From Thioalkalivibrio sp. ALJ3 (GTDB taxonomy: Bacteria; Pseudomonadota; Gammaproteobacteria; Ectothiorhodospirales; Ectothiorhodospiraceae), in the NCBI RefSeq assembly GCF_000377205.1, contig NZ_KB897912.1:1-64000 (forward strand): a stretch of DNA of 64,000 nucleotides, in the 5' to 3' direction. Positions 9,274 through 18,389 of this stretch are shown here, one piece after another. Numbering within the stretch: position 1 is the stretch's first letter; each line of letters begins with the position of its first letter. Below the pieces are notes generated by a model. That model did no database searches and had not been told where the DNA came from. It saw nothing but the letters and a program-made list of their open reading frames with translations. Position numbers and translations under genes: made by a program.

Positions 9274-10143
9274 ATGCGTACCCGTTCCGCCACGTTCGTT
9301 GCCGCCCTCGCCCTCGCGGGCCTTCTGGCCGCCTGCGGGAATGGCGACGAGGGCCTGCCGCTGCCCGACGAAGAGGCCAGCGAGAACGACGAAGTCATCA
9401 CCGATACCGATGACGAGGACACCGTCGCCATCGTCAACGGCCGCGCGATCACCCGCGCCGACCTGTTCACCTATGCCGGCATGGACGAGGATCCGGGGCT
9501 GGCCGCGCAGGGCGAAGGCGTACTGGACGAGGTCATCAGCCTGGAGCTGCTGCGCCAGGAGGCATTGGAACGCGGGCTGGGCGACGACCCCGAGATCCAG
9601 CGCATCCTGAAGATGGTCGAGACCAACCTGCTGGCTTCCACGCTGATGGAACGCATCGCCGAGGAACTGGACATCACCGACGAGGACGTGGAAGCGGAAT
9701 ACGAGCGCCAGGTCGAGTACCTGCGCGGCACCGAGTACCGCGCCCGTCACATCCTGGTCGAGGACGAGGACAGCGCCCGTGAGCTGCTGGCACAACTGGA
9801 CGACGGGGCCGATTTTGCGGAGCTGGCCGAGGAGCACTCCATCGACCCGGGGTCCGCCGCACGGGGCGGAGACCTGGGCTGGTTCACGCCCGATGGCATG
9901 GTGCCGGAATTCGCGGCCGCCACCGAGGCCCTGGAACCCGGCGAGACGACCGACGCGCCCGTGCAGTCACAGTTTGGCTGGCACCTGATCCGTCTGGACG
10001 ACACCCGCGAGGCTGAAGTCCCGCCGCTGGACGAGGTGCGCGCCGAGATCATCGAGATCCTGGAAAGCCGCGCCATTCAGGAAAAGCTGGAGGCCCTGCG
10101 CGCCGAGGCGACGATCGAGATCCCGAACCGGCCGGAGAACTGA
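9274..10143 (+). CDS. Parvulin-type peptidylprolyl isomerase lipoprotein
   Basis: Periplasmic foldase of 289 residues. A signal peptide ends in the lipobox LLAAC (Cys about residue 19), so the protein is probably membrane-anchored by lipid. An acidic linker is followed by a SurA/PpiC-type N-terminal helical region and one parvulin domain (about 145-245) with YRARHILVEDE at its start, AARGGDLGWF and SQFGWHLIRLDD. It probably isomerises X-Pro bonds in exported proteins. ATG 9274 follows the YciI stop by two bases. Downstream, the gene is convergent with the copper chaperone gene across 23 bp. Confidence 0.9.
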   Translation: MRTRSATFVAALALAGLLAACGNGDEGLPLPDEEASENDEVITDTDDEDTVAIVNGRAITRADLFTYAGMDEDPGLAAQGEGVLDEVISLELLRQEALERGLGDDPEIQRILKMVETNLLASTLMERIAEELDITDEDVEAEYERQVEYLRGTEYRARHILVEDEDSARELLAQLDDGADFAELAEEHSIDPGSAARGGDLGWFTPDGMVPEFAAATEALEPGETTDAPVQSQFGWHLIRLDDTREAEVPPLDEVRAEIIEILESRAIQEKLEALRAEATIEIPNRPEN

Positions 10144-10166
10144 TTCGGCCCGTTCGGGCGGGCTCG

Positions 10167-10715
10167 TCAGTGCCCGTGACCGCCGTGCCCGTGACCCGCG
10201 TCATCGTGTTCCATGTGGTCGTGCCCGGCACCCTCCTCGGCTTCGCCGCGGCGGACCTGCATGTGCAGATCCATCGTCTCGCCGTCCTCGAAGGTCACCC
10301 GCACGGCGACCCAGTCACCGGCCGTCAACGGTTCGTGCAGATCGATGAACATCAGGTGCAGGCCGCCCGGCTCCAGCACCAGGGCCTCGCCCGCGGGCAG
10401 GTCCAGGTACTCGACCTCGCGCATGCGCATCACGCCATCTTCATAGGTGTGCTCGTGCAATTCGGTGGTCTCGGCAATCGGCGACTCTGCGGCCACGATT
10501 CGACGGTCGGACTCGCCGGTGTTTCGCAGCTCCAGGTACCCGGCGGTCGTATCCCCCGGCACCAGGCGCACCCACGGCGTGCCTTCCATCTCCAGCCCTT
10601 CCAGGCATTCGCACACGTTCGGTTCGTCGTCGGCCATCGCGGTGCCACCACCCACACCGAGGCCAAGGACCAGGGCGAAGGCCCCGAGGTGTCGTAATAC
10701 GCCAAATTTGGTCAT
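10167..10715 (-). CDS. Periplasmic copper chaperone PCu(A)C (DUF461) with His-rich tail
   Basis: The 182-residue product has a signal peptide ending near AMA-DDE. The copper-binding elements of the PCu(A)C family are visible: ELHEHTYEDGVMRMREVE, giving His and Met ligands, then GLHLMFIDLHEPL. The C-terminus is an unusual His/Asp/Gly-rich tail (GHDHMEHDDAGHGHGGHGH) that could bind additional metal. The family delivers Cu(I) to the Cu(A) or Cu(B) sites of terminal oxidases. ATG 10715 has a GGAGAG ribosome site; longer frames run upstream into the repeat element at 10748 and should be ignored. Confidence 0.9.
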   Translation of the reverse strand: MTKFGVLRHLGAFALVLGLGVGGGTAMADDEPNVCECLEGLEMEGTPWVRLVPGDTTAGYLELRNTGESDRRIVAAESPIAETTELHEHTYEDGVMRMREVEYLDLPAGEALVLEPGGLHLMFIDLHEPLTAGDWVAVRVTFEDGETMDLHMQVRRGEAEEGAGHDHMEHDDAGHGHGGHGH

Positions 10716-11152
10716 CGCTCTCTCCAAACATCTGACGGGCCGCATACTAAGGAAACACTGATCAATGTACACACTCGCGCTCGAGTCACTTTTGCGTGCG
10801 AACAAGGCGCGGTGACTGCCGTGCAGTCATTCTGCACAAGGGAGCCGCAACGCCGTTCCCGCGCAAAAGCGGCCGAGCCCCTCCGGGGTTGGTACCCCAG
10901 GTTCCCCGATCCTGCGTTGCGCCGCTTGCGGGTAGAACCACTACCCGCTGCACGACGCGTCTTGCCTCGGAAAACCTGGGATACCAACGCGAGTGTGTAC
11001 ATTGATCAGTGTTTCCTTAACCCAGCAGGGATCATCGGCGAGGCAGGGTCGCGCACACAGACAATTCGCTTAAAATGACGCTCCGGGAAGGAACCCTCCG
11101 CCCTCCACGTGCCTCCAAGCGACCGGCCCTGCCCCATCCGACCGAGAATACG
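10716..11152. other. 437-bp divergent intergenic region occupied by the repeat element
   Basis: This gap separates the divergent copper chaperone and RND adaptor genes. Nearly two thirds of it is the repeat element at 10748-11019, whose edge lies 33 bp before the chaperone start codon. Promoters for both genes must therefore lie inside or beside the element. I see no protein-coding gene or clear operator in the rest. Confidence 0.7.
10748..11019 (+). mobile_element. Copy 2 of the TIR-bounded structured element (MITE-like)
   Basis: A complete 272-bp copy counted from TA to TA. The outer ends are perfect inverted repeats of about 33 bp (beginning TAAGGAAACACTGATC). Inside are a TGACTGC/GCAGTCA hairpin and a nested inverted repeat (10891-10903 with 10973-10985, one mismatch) enclosing a 69-bp module. 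The module contains the hairpin GCGGGTAG-AACCA-CTACCCGC at 10928-10948. No transposase gene is present. Flanking TA on both sides is consistent with insertion by an IS630/mariner-like transposase in trans, which is an inference. Confidence 0.85.
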
Positions 11153-12472
11153 ATGCCGCGCCTACTTCGACGTGCCCTGCCCCCTTTGCTGATCCTCGCC
11201 GCCGCGATCGTGGGCTTCCTCGTATTGCGCGCGACCGGCCCCGAGGCGCCTGCGCCAGAGGCCACCGAACGGACCTGGCCGGTGCAGGGGCTGGTGGCCG
11301 AACTCGGCGAACACCACCCGGGCATCCTGCTGAACGGGCGCAGCGCGTCGGCCCAGACGGCCACGCTGCGCGCAGCCGTGGAGGGCGAGATCGAGGCCGT
11401 CCCGGCCCGGATCGGGGCGCACATGGAGGCTGGCGAAACCCTGGTACGCATCGACCCGCGCGAGGCAGAACTGCTGCTGGCCCAGCGCACGGCCGAACGC
11501 CGTGAGCTCGAGGGAGCGAAGGAGAGCGAGGAGATCCGTGCCCGCTTCGATCGCGAGGCCCTGGTGCGCGAGCGCGAGCTCCTGGAGATCGCCGAGCGTG
11601 GGCTGCGCCGGGCTCAGAACCTGCGTGAACGCGATCTTGGTTCCGAAACCGACGTGGACACGGCCCGGGAGGCCCTGGAGCAGGCCAGCCTGACGGTGGA
11701 CAACCGCGAACAGGCGGTGGCCGATGCCCCGATGCGCATGGCCCAGGCAGAGGCCCGCCTGGAGCGCGCACGGGCTGCCGAGGACCAGGCACGCATCGAT
11801 CTCGAGCGCACCACGATCACCGCACCCTTCGATGCCCGCGTGGTCGAGGTCGAGGTGGCAGCCGGCGAGCGCGCCCGCTCGGGCGACCCGCTCGTGCGCC
11901 TGTTCGCGCTCGACGACCTGGAGATTCGCGCCAGCATCCCGGCCTACATCCTCCCGCGCATCGAAGATCTGCTGGACGCGGGCGAGCAGCTGACCGCCCA
12001 TGCCCGGGTGGGCGGGCGGACGGTGCGTACCGAACTGACGCGCCTGGAAGGCGAAACGCGTGCGGGCGAGGCCGGCACGCGCGGCATCTTCGAGGTGCGC
12101 GAAGGGCATTCCGCGCTGAACCTCAACCGCTTCGTCGAACTGACGCTGCGGTTACCGGCCGAGGCCGACAGCGTGGCCGTGCCCTACGAGGCCCTCTATG
12201 GCCGTGACCAGGTATTCCGCGTGGTGGATGACCGCATGCAGTCGCTGCGGGTCGAGCGCCTCGGCGAGTTCGTGACCGACGCCGGGGACGTCCGGGCGCT
12301 GATCCGTCATCCGGATCTGGAGACGGGCGACATCCTGGTCGCCACCCGCCTGCCCAATGCCGTGGACGGACTGAAGGTCGAGGTCGAGGAGCCTGGCGAA
12401 CGCCCGGACCGCGATGCCGCGATCCCGCGCGCCTCCGGCAGCAACGAGGAACAGGATCCAAACGATGGCTGA
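11153..12472 (+). CDS. RND efflux periplasmic adaptor (membrane fusion protein)
   Basis: Adaptor subunit of a tripartite efflux pump. The 439 residues comprise an N-terminal membrane anchor (about 7-26), a split lipoyl/barrel-sandwich domain (ATLRAAVEGEIEAVPARIG and TTITAPFDARVVEVEVAAGE), a long alpha-helical hairpin rich in Glu and Arg between them, a beta-barrel and a C-terminal membrane-proximal region. The acidic tail overlaps the transporter gene by eight bases, so the two are coupled. I chose ATG 11153, which places the hydrophobic segment at the N-terminus. No outer-membrane channel gene is next to it. Confidence 0.92.
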   Translation: MPRLLRRALPPLLILAAAIVGFLVLRATGPEAPAPEATERTWPVQGLVAELGEHHPGILLNGRSASAQTATLRAAVEGEIEAVPARIGAHMEAGETLVRIDPREAELLLAQRTAERRELEGAKESEEIRARFDREALVRERELLEIAERGLRRAQNLRERDLGSETDVDTAREALEQASLTVDNREQAVADAPMRMAQAEARLERARAAEDQARIDLERTTITAPFDARVVEVEVAAGERARSGDPLVRLFALDDLEIRASIPAYILPRIEDLLDAGEQLTAHARVGGRTVRTELTRLEGETRAGEAGTRGIFEVREGHSALNLNRFVELTLRLPAEADSVAVPYEALYGRDQVFRVVDDRMQSLRVERLGEFVTDAGDVRALIRHPDLETGDILVATRLPNAVDGLKVEVEEPGERPDRDAAIPRASGSNEEQDPNDG

Positions 12473-15400
12473 CGCCGATCCCGGCCAGCGCGCCGGCGAC
12501 GGCCCGGACGAGCGCCCGATGCCCGGCGGGGGGACACGCGACAACGGCCAGCCACCGCGCGGTCCCATTCAGCTGTTCCTGGAACACCGCCTGGCCGCGA
12601 ATCTCCTGATCGCACTGATGGTGTTGGCCGGGGCGTTCGCACTGACCAAACTGAACACCCAGTTCTTCCCGAACTTCGAGCTGGACTTCATGACCGTGGA
12701 AGTGGTCTGGAGCGGGGCCAGTGCGGAGGACGTGGAACAGGCGATCATCGATCCGCTGGAACAGGACCTGCGCACCGTGGACGGCCTGCGCAACATGACC
12801 TCGACCTCCGCGCTGGGGGTCGGCGTGGTCACGCTGGAGTTCGAAGCGGGCACCGACATGACGCGGGCCGCCGAACAGGTCAACGACCGCGTTGACCAGC
12901 AGCGCAATCTGCCGGAAGACGCCGAAACCCCCGTGGTCAAACGGATCATCCGCTACGAACCCGTGGCGCGGCTGCTGATTACCGGCCCGGAAGACCCGCA
13001 GCAGCTGCGCCGGCTGGCACGCCAGTTCGAGCGGGAATTGCTGGATGCCGGCATCGCCCAGATCGAGTTTACCGGGCTGACCGAAGACGAGATGGCCATC
13101 CAGGTGCCGGCCCGCGAGCTTTACCGCCTGGATATGACCCTGGACCAGATCGGTGCGCAGGTCCGCGAGATGGCACAGGACTTCCCCGCCGGCTCGGTCG
13201 GCCGTGACGATACCGCGCGTCAGATCCGCAGTCTGGAGCAGGCGCGCGACGTTATCGGCTTCGAGCGGCTGATCCTGCGTGGCGACACCGATCTGGGACG
13301 AATCAGGCTGGGCGATATCGCCGACATCGAACTGCGCCCGCGCGATGGCGAGGTGCGCAGTCGTGCCAACGGCAAGCCCGCGATCGAGATGCAGCTGCTG
13401 CGTTCGGAGACGGGCGACTCGCTGGAGGCCGCGCGCGTCCTCGAGGACTGGCTGGAGGCGACCAGGCCCACCCTGCCCCCGGGCGTGGATGTCCAGGTGA
13501 TGGATGCCTTCTGGGAACTGCTGGCCGAGCGCATCAACCTGTTGCTGAAAAATGGCCTTGGCGGCCTGATGCTGGTGCTGGGGATCCTGTTTTTGTTCCT
13601 CAACCGACATGTCGCGCTGCGCGTGGCGCTGGGTATCCCGATCGCGTTTACCGCCGCCTTTGTCGTGCTGTGGGTCGTGGGTGGCTCGATCAACATGATC
13701 TCGCTGTTCGGCTTCATCATGTCGCTGGGGATCATCGTCGACAACGCGATCGTGGTCTCGGAGCACGCCTACAGCCTGCACCAGCGCGGGCTGGACGCGG
13801 GCCGGGCCGCGCGCGACGGCGCCCGGCGCATGGTCGGGCCGGTGATTGCAGCCTCGTTGACCACGGTCGCCGCCTTCATGCCGCTGATGCTGATTGGCGG
13901 AGTGATCGGCAACATCCTGTTCGACATCCCGCTGGTGGTGATCTGCGTGATCGTGGCAACCCTGCTGATCGCGTTCCTGATCCTGCCGGCCCACTTGAAG
14001 GGGGTGATGCACCGACTGAAGGAACCGCCCGAAAACAGCCTGCGGGCACGCTTCGATGCCGGCTTCGAACATCTGCGTAACGGCCCGTTCCGCCGTGCCG
14101 TTACGCGCTCGGTGGACCACGCGGGTGTCACGCTGGCGCTGGCCGTGGGCGCGCTGATTCTCGCCATTGGCCTGGCCGCCAGTGGCCGCATCGGCTTCAC
14201 CTTCTTCCCCTCGCCCGAGGGCACCATCGTCAACGCCGGGGTGAACTTCGTCGCCGGCACGCCGCCGGAGCGGGTGGAGTCGTTCCTGATCCACGCCGAA
14301 CGCGCCCTCGAGGAGACCGAGGAGGCGCTGGGCGGCAATCTGGTCCGCACCTCCGTGACCCGTCTCGGCAAGGGGATCGACCCGGGCGATGGCAATGCAC
14401 CCAAGGGGGAGCAGTTCGGCAACATCCAGGTGGAGCTGGTCTCGCCGGAAGAACGGACCGTGCGCAACCGCGAGTTCATCCGCGAATGGGAAGACCGCAT
14501 CCAGCAGGCCCCCGGCATCGAGAACTTCTCCATCGACGAGCGCCAGACCGGCCCGCCCGGGCGGGACCTCGATATCCGCCTGACCGGGGACGACCCGCAT
14601 GTACTGAAGGAGGCGGCGCTGGAGCTGGCCGACATGCTGGACGACTTCCCCGGGACCTTCGCCACCAGCGACGACACTCCGTTCGGGCGCGAGCAGTTCG
14701 TGTTTCAGGTGAAGCCCGAGGGCCGTGCGGTCGGGCTGACGACCGAATCGGTCGGGATACAGTTGCGCAACGCCTTTGATGGCTACCTTGCCCAGCTCTA
14801 TCAGGATGGGCTGGAAGAAGTGGAGGTGCGCGTGCGTCTGCCGGATGGCGAACGCCACCGCAGCGAAAGTCTGGAACGGCTGAACCTGCGTCTCCCGGAC
14901 GGGGCCTTCGTGCCACTGGACGACGTCGTGGAATTGCGCTCGCGCCAGGGGTTCGAGACCCTGCGCCACGCCGATACACGACTGGCCATCCAGGTTTCGA
15001 CCGAGGTAGACCGGGCGATCAACAACGCCGCCCGTATCCGGGCGGCACTCGAGGACGGGCCACTGGACGAACTGGCCAACCGCTATGGTGTCGAGTACTC
15101 GTTCGAGGGGCGCGCGGCCGACCAGGAGGAGACCTTTGCCGACATGCAGATGGGCCTGATCCTGGCGCTTGGCCTGATGTACATCGTGCTCGCCTGGGTG
15201 TTCGCCTCCTGGGGCTGGCCACTGATCGTGATGGCGATCATCCCCTTCGGGATCCTCGGTGCGCTGTTCGGGCACTGGGTGATGGGTGTGGAGCTCACCA
15301 TCCTGTCGCTGTTCGGCCTGTTCGGGCTGACCGGGATCGTGGTCAACAACTCGATTATCCTGGTCAGCTTCTACCAGGGATTGCGCGAAACCGGCCTCGC

Positions 15401-15659
15401 CCTGCGCGAGGCCATCGTGGAGGCCGCCTGTCAGCGCCTGCGCGCGGTCATCCTGACCTCGGTCACCACCATCGCCGGTCTTACCCCGCTGCTGTTCGAG
15501 CGCTCGGTGCAGGCCCAGTTCCTGATCCCAATGGCGATCTCGATCGTCTTCGGGCTGGCCTTCGCCACCCTGTTGGTGCTGTTCGTGATCCCCGCCCTGC
15601 TGCGTCTGTACGAGGGTCGATTCGGGCGTGCTGAGGCCACCGAGGCACCCGTTTCTTGA
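12465..15659 (+). CDS. RND family efflux transporter permease (AcrB/MdtB-type)
   Basis: Proton-driven inner-membrane exporter of 1064 residues, the normal size for the family, with two repeats of six TM segments and two large periplasmic loops. The first TM is near residue 40. TM4 contains GIIVDNAIVVSE, keeping one aspartate of the proton relay; the symmetric second half has GIVVNNSIILVSF. Phe and Gly motifs such as FGFIMSLG and LFGLFGLTG are also typical. The N-terminal 35 residues are an acidic, Pro/Gly-rich cytoplasmic extension. Substrates cannot be predicted: it is closer in pattern to the general multidrug branch than to the CusA metal branch. Confidence 0.93.
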   Translation: MADADPGQRAGDGPDERPMPGGGTRDNGQPPRGPIQLFLEHRLAANLLIALMVLAGAFALTKLNTQFFPNFELDFMTVEVVWSGASAEDVEQAIIDPLEQDLRTVDGLRNMTSTSALGVGVVTLEFEAGTDMTRAAEQVNDRVDQQRNLPEDAETPVVKRIIRYEPVARLLITGPEDPQQLRRLARQFERELLDAGIAQIEFTGLTEDEMAIQVPARELYRLDMTLDQIGAQVREMAQDFPAGSVGRDDTARQIRSLEQARDVIGFERLILRGDTDLGRIRLGDIADIELRPRDGEVRSRANGKPAIEMQLLRSETGDSLEAARVLEDWLEATRPTLPPGVDVQVMDAFWELLAERINLLLKNGLGGLMLVLGILFLFLNRHVALRVALGIPIAFTAAFVVLWVVGGSINMISLFGFIMSLGIIVDNAIVVSEHAYSLHQRGLDAGRAARDGARRMVGPVIAASLTTVAAFMPLMLIGGVIGNILFDIPLVVICVIVATLLIAFLILPAHLKGVMHRLKEPPENSLRARFDAGFEHLRNGPFRRAVTRSVDHAGVTLALAVGALILAIGLAASGRIGFTFFPSPEGTIVNAGVNFVAGTPPERVESFLIHAERALEETEEALGGNLVRTSVTRLGKGIDPGDGNAPKGEQFGNIQVELVSPEERTVRNREFIREWEDRIQQAPGIENFSIDERQTGPPGRDLDIRLTGDDPHVLKEAALELADMLDDFPGTFATSDDTPFGREQFVFQVKPEGRAVGLTTESVGIQLRNAFDGYLAQLYQDGLEEVEVRVRLPDGERHRSESLERLNLRLPDGAFVPLDDVVELRSRQGFETLRHADTRLAIQVSTEVDRAINNAARIRAALEDGPLDELANRYGVEYSFEGRAADQEETFADMQMGLILALGLMYIVLAWVFASWGWPLIVMAIIPFGILGALFGHWVMGVELTILSLFGLFGLTGIVVNNSIILVSFYQGLRETGLALREAIVEAACQRLRAVILTSVTTIAGLTPLLFERSVQAQFLIPMAISIVFGLAFATLLVLFVIPALLRLYEGRFGRAEATEAPVS

Positions 15660-15750
15660 TTCTCGCTCGCCAGCGAGTAAACTTCCGGCGCCACGAATTC
15701 CGTTTCACCGGGGCCCGGCCCCGGCAATCCAAACGTCCCAGGAGATTGGC

Positions 15751-16188
15751 ATGGCTGGACATTTCCCGTTTGCTGGTAAGCGCGGCACGCGCTACGGCCT
15801 CGCCCCGCGCGGCACCATCGCCGCCTTTTTCGAAAACCACGGGTTCAACGAGGACCTGCAGGAGAAGTACTACAAGTGGTGGTACGACTGGGCCAAGGAC
15901 TTCGTCGAGAAGGACGCCGACCTCTCCTACACCATGATCACCAAGTTCGACAGCTATCCGATGGGCACCCATGCCCACCACTCGTTCCATCTGAACGGCA
16001 AGTACTGGCCGAGCTGCCTGGACGAGCTGGGCTCGTTCATCCGTGACGTCATCTTCCCGAAGATGGACGAAAAGGCGATGCACGATCTCGAAGAGAAGCA
16101 CGCCAAGCTGATCAAGGACCTGGAGAAGGAAGCCGAGTCCAACCCGCGCGAAGCGGCCCCGGACGTCGGTCTGTTCCGCCACGTCTGA
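15751..16188 (+). CDS. Conserved-looking aromatic-rich protein of unknown function
   Basis: I do not recognise this 145-residue soluble protein. It has no signal peptide or membrane segment. It is rich in aromatic residues and histidine (KYYKWWYDWAKDF near 39-51, GTHAHHSFHLNGKYWPSC near 75-92), has a single cysteine, and ends in a charged predicted coiled coil (LEEKHAKLIKDLEKEAE) before a short tail ending in GLFRHV. A near-consensus AGGAG ribosome site and a strong rho-independent terminator directly behind the gene suggest an abundant monocistronic product. The RND gene ends 91 bp upstream and nth starts beyond the terminator. Confidence 0.75.
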   Translation: MAGHFPFAGKRGTRYGLAPRGTIAAFFENHGFNEDLQEKYYKWWYDWAKDFVEKDADLSYTMITKFDSYPMGTHAHHSFHLNGKYWPSCLDELGSFIRDVIFPKMDEKAMHDLEEKHAKLIKDLEKEAESNPREAAPDVGLFRHV

Positions 16189-16209
16189 CCGGCACCCTCG
16201 CCGCAGCAT

Positions 16210-16240
16210 CCGGCCCCGCCCTGCGGGGCCGGTTTGTTTA
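16210..16240 (+). terminator. Rho-independent terminator
   Basis: A GC-rich hairpin (CCGGCCCCGC...GCGGGGCCGG, 16210-16232) is followed by TTTGTTTA, directly after the unknown 145-residue gene. It separates that gene from nth, which starts at 16255. Confidence 0.85.
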
Positions 16241-16254
16241 GGGAAACCTGCTTA

Positions 16255-16902
16255 ATGAACGCCGCGAAGCGTGAAGCCATCTTCGAACGCCTGAAGGCGG
16301 CGAACCCCGAGCCGACCACCGAGCTCGAGTACAACACCCCCTTCGAGCTACTGATCGCGGTCATCCTGTCGGCCCAGGCCACGGATGTCGGCGTGAACAA
16401 GGCCACCCGCCGCCTCTACCCCGTCGCCAACACGCCCGAGGCCATCCTCGCGCTGGGCCTCGACGGGCTGAAGGAACACATCAAGACCATCGGCCTGTAC
16501 AACGCCAAGGCCGAGAACGTGATCAAGACCTGCCGCATCCTGGTGGAACAGCACGGGAGCGAGGTTCCACGCGACCGCAAATCGCTGGAGGCCCTTCCGG
16601 GTGTGGGGCGCAAGACCGCCAACGTGATCCTGAATACGGCATTCGGCATTCCGACGATTGCAGTGGACACCCACATCTTCAGGGTCGCCAACCGCACCGG
16701 ACTGGCGCCCGGCAAGAACGTGCTGGACGTCGAAAAGCGACTGATGCGGCTAACACCGAAGCCCTATTTGCAGGACGCCCATCACTGGCTGATCCTGCAT
16801 GGACGTTATGTCTGCAAGGCCCGCAAGCCCGAATGCTGGCGCTGTCCGATCGAGGACCTGTGTGAATACAAGGCGAAGACGCCACCCCCAGCCGGGGCCT
16901 GA
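16255..16902 (+). CDS. nth: Endonuclease III
   Basis: DNA glycosylase/AP lyase for oxidised pyrimidines. The 215-residue protein has the helix-hairpin-helix LPGVGRKTANVIL with the catalytic lysine and the downstream aspartate in VDTHIFRV, followed by the [4Fe-4S] ligands in the C-x6-C-x2-C-x5-C arrangement (CKARKPECWRCPIEDLC). All catalytic features are intact, in contrast to the second HhH-GPD protein at 28599-29258. ATG 16255 is preferred over the in-frame ATG at 16234, which lies in the terminator region. DUF1841 follows on the same strand 28 bp downstream. Confidence 0.95.
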   Translation: MNAAKREAIFERLKAANPEPTTELEYNTPFELLIAVILSAQATDVGVNKATRRLYPVANTPEAILALGLDGLKEHIKTIGLYNAKAENVIKTCRILVEQHGSEVPRDRKSLEALPGVGRKTANVILNTAFGIPTIAVDTHIFRVANRTGLAPGKNVLDVEKRLMRLTPKPYLQDAHHWLILHGRYVCKARKPECWRCPIEDLCEYKAKTPPPAGA

Positions 16903-16930
16903 ACGCCCCCATACCTTCGAGGAACACCCC

Positions 16931-17356
16931 ATGTACGGCAACCGCGACCAGATCCGCACCCAGTTCGTCGACGCCTGGCATAAGGCACAAGCTGGCGAGA
17001 CGTTGACCGACCTGGAACAGCAGCTGGTGGACGTGATCTCGGAACACCCCGAGTACCACGAGTTCATCAAGGACCGCGAGACTGCCCTGACCGGCGAGTT
17101 TCCGCCGGAACTGGGCACCTCCAATCCATTCCTGCACATGGCCATGCACCTGAGCCTGCGCGACCAGGCTCGCACTGACCGCCCCACTGGCATTCAGGCC
17201 GCACACGCGAGCCTGTGTGCCCGTTTTGGCGTGATGGATGCCGAGCACCGGATGATGGAGTGCCTGGGCCAGGCCCTGTGGGAGGCCCAGCGCAACAACA
17301 CGCCGCCGGACCAGAATGCCTACCTCGAATGCATCCAGCGCCTCGCGGCGCGCTAG
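16931..17356 (+). CDS. DUF1841 family protein
   Basis: Cytoplasmic protein of 141 residues resembling the DUF1841 family found in beta- and gammaproteobacteria. The conserved middle section NPFLHMAMHLSLRDQ with its His/Met/Leu pattern, the DRPTGI motif and the C-terminal NNTPPDQNAYLECI are typical. No signal peptide or membrane segment is visible and no function is known. It lies 28 bp behind nth and is probably co-transcribed with it. Confidence 0.85.
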   Translation: MYGNRDQIRTQFVDAWHKAQAGETLTDLEQQLVDVISEHPEYHEFIKDRETALTGEFPPELGTSNPFLHMAMHLSLRDQARTDRPTGIQAAHASLCARFGVMDAEHRMMECLGQALWEAQRNNTPPDQNAYLECIQRLAAR

Positions 17357-17364
17357 GGACGGAT

Positions 17365-17844
17365 CTAACGCGCAAACAGGCGCTGCCACCAGCGCCGGCG
17401 GCTTCCGGTTGGCGGCATCACGGCTTGCAGATCCACAGGAGGGACCCGCGAGAGCACCCAACCGGGCAGAATCCGCAGGCCCGAAGAACCACAACTGGCG
17501 CCCAGATGGTTGGGATCAAAGATCTTCACGAAAGTGGGGGCATCACGGTCGTCGACATAGACGATTCCGCAGTAATCTTCGTCGTGGTCGCGGCGCAGCA
17601 GCCGATCGACCTCTTCGATGAAATGCAGAAAATCGGCGCGCGCCGCTGGCTCGGGGGGCACCGACTCCCCAACCGCATAGATATACCAGTGATCGTCCGC
17701 CTGCTCGCGCAAGCGTGCCCACACGGCATCCAGATCGCTCCAGTGCAACACGCCCGTACTGCCCGCCTGGAAACGCTGGAGAAAGTCGTGGTCGACAGCA
17801 GGCGGGGCGGGCATCGCAGTGGCCGGTTGAGGATGAGTCATCAT
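17365..17844 (-). CDS. Uncharacterised small acidic protein
   Basis: I do not recognise this protein of about 159 residues. It has no signal peptide or membrane segment. The region WSDLDAVWARLREQADDHWYIYAVG and DFLHFIEEVDRLLRRDHDEDYCGIVYVDD looks like a compact alpha/beta domain rich in Asp and aromatic residues; it ends with a basic tail (GSRRRWWQRLFAR). ATG 17844 or 17841 are equally possible starts. It converges on DUF1841 (8 bp gap) and is divergent from the SRPBCC gene. Confidence 0.6.
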   Translation of the reverse strand: MMTHPQPATAMPAPPAVDHDFLQRFQAGSTGVLHWSDLDAVWARLREQADDHWYIYAVGESVPPEPAARADFLHFIEEVDRLLRRDHDEDYCGIVYVDDRDAPTFVKIFDPNHLGASCGSSGLRILPGWVLSRVPPVDLQAVMPPTGSRRRWWQRLFAR

Positions 17845-17936
17845 CGTAGCCCGCCGTGGATCTGGTTGCATGGAACCCCTGGCCTGCGCGAGCCTCTGAT
17901 CAGCAAGTACCGCTCACTCTCCCCAGCGCCTGGACG

Positions 17937-18371
17937 ATGCGTCAGCTTACTCACAATACCTCTCTTCGCGCGAAGCCGGAGCAGGTCTTCGACCTGTTGA
18001 GCCACGTGCCCAATTTTGTCGATCTGTGCGACAACGTGGAGCATATCGAGCCGCTGGGGGACGAGCGCTACCGCTGGACCATCCGCGCGGCGGGAATGAA
18101 GCTGCATTTCGATGTGGAGGTCTGCGAAGCCGAACGCCCGGAGTACTTCGCGTGGCGCTCGATCCGCGGCATCCAGAATCGCGGCAGCTACCGCCTGAGC
18201 CCCGGCGAACCCGGCCACACGCAGGTGGAGTTCGAGTTGCAGTACCGCCTGGGCAGCCCGCTGCTCGAAGCCGCGGTGCGCCGCGCCGCGCACTCGCTGG
18301 TCGAACGCGTGTCCGGCCAGCTGATGACCCGCGTACAGCACCGCCTCGATGTCGAGAACGGTCGCGCCTGA
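17937..18371 (+). CDS. SRPBCC/START-like (COQ10/RatA-type) lipid-binding-fold protein
   Basis: A 144-residue protein with the pattern of the polyketide cyclase/COQ10 family: an N-terminal strand then AKPEQVFDLLSHVPNFVDLCDNV, with later strands FDVEVCEAERPEYFAWRS and TQVEFELQYRL and a long C-terminal amphipathic helix. Family members bind hydrophobic ligands, such as ubiquinone in Coq10, or act on ribosomes (RatA). Which role applies here cannot be said. It converges on the MFS gene with an 18-bp gap. Confidence 0.75.
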   Translation: MRQLTHNTSLRAKPEQVFDLLSHVPNFVDLCDNVEHIEPLGDERYRWTIRAAGMKLHFDVEVCEAERPEYFAWRSIRGIQNRGSYRLSPGEPGHTQVEFELQYRLGSPLLEAAVRRAAHSLVERVSGQLMTRVQHRLDVENGRA

Positions 18372-18389
18372 CAATCCGGAGGACGCGCC

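Noticed and set aside
12123-15275. A very long open frame (1050 codons) antisense to the RND transporter
   Set aside because: Composition is a shadow of the highly GC-rich coding strand; no recognisable domain, and the sense strand encodes an intact RND permease.
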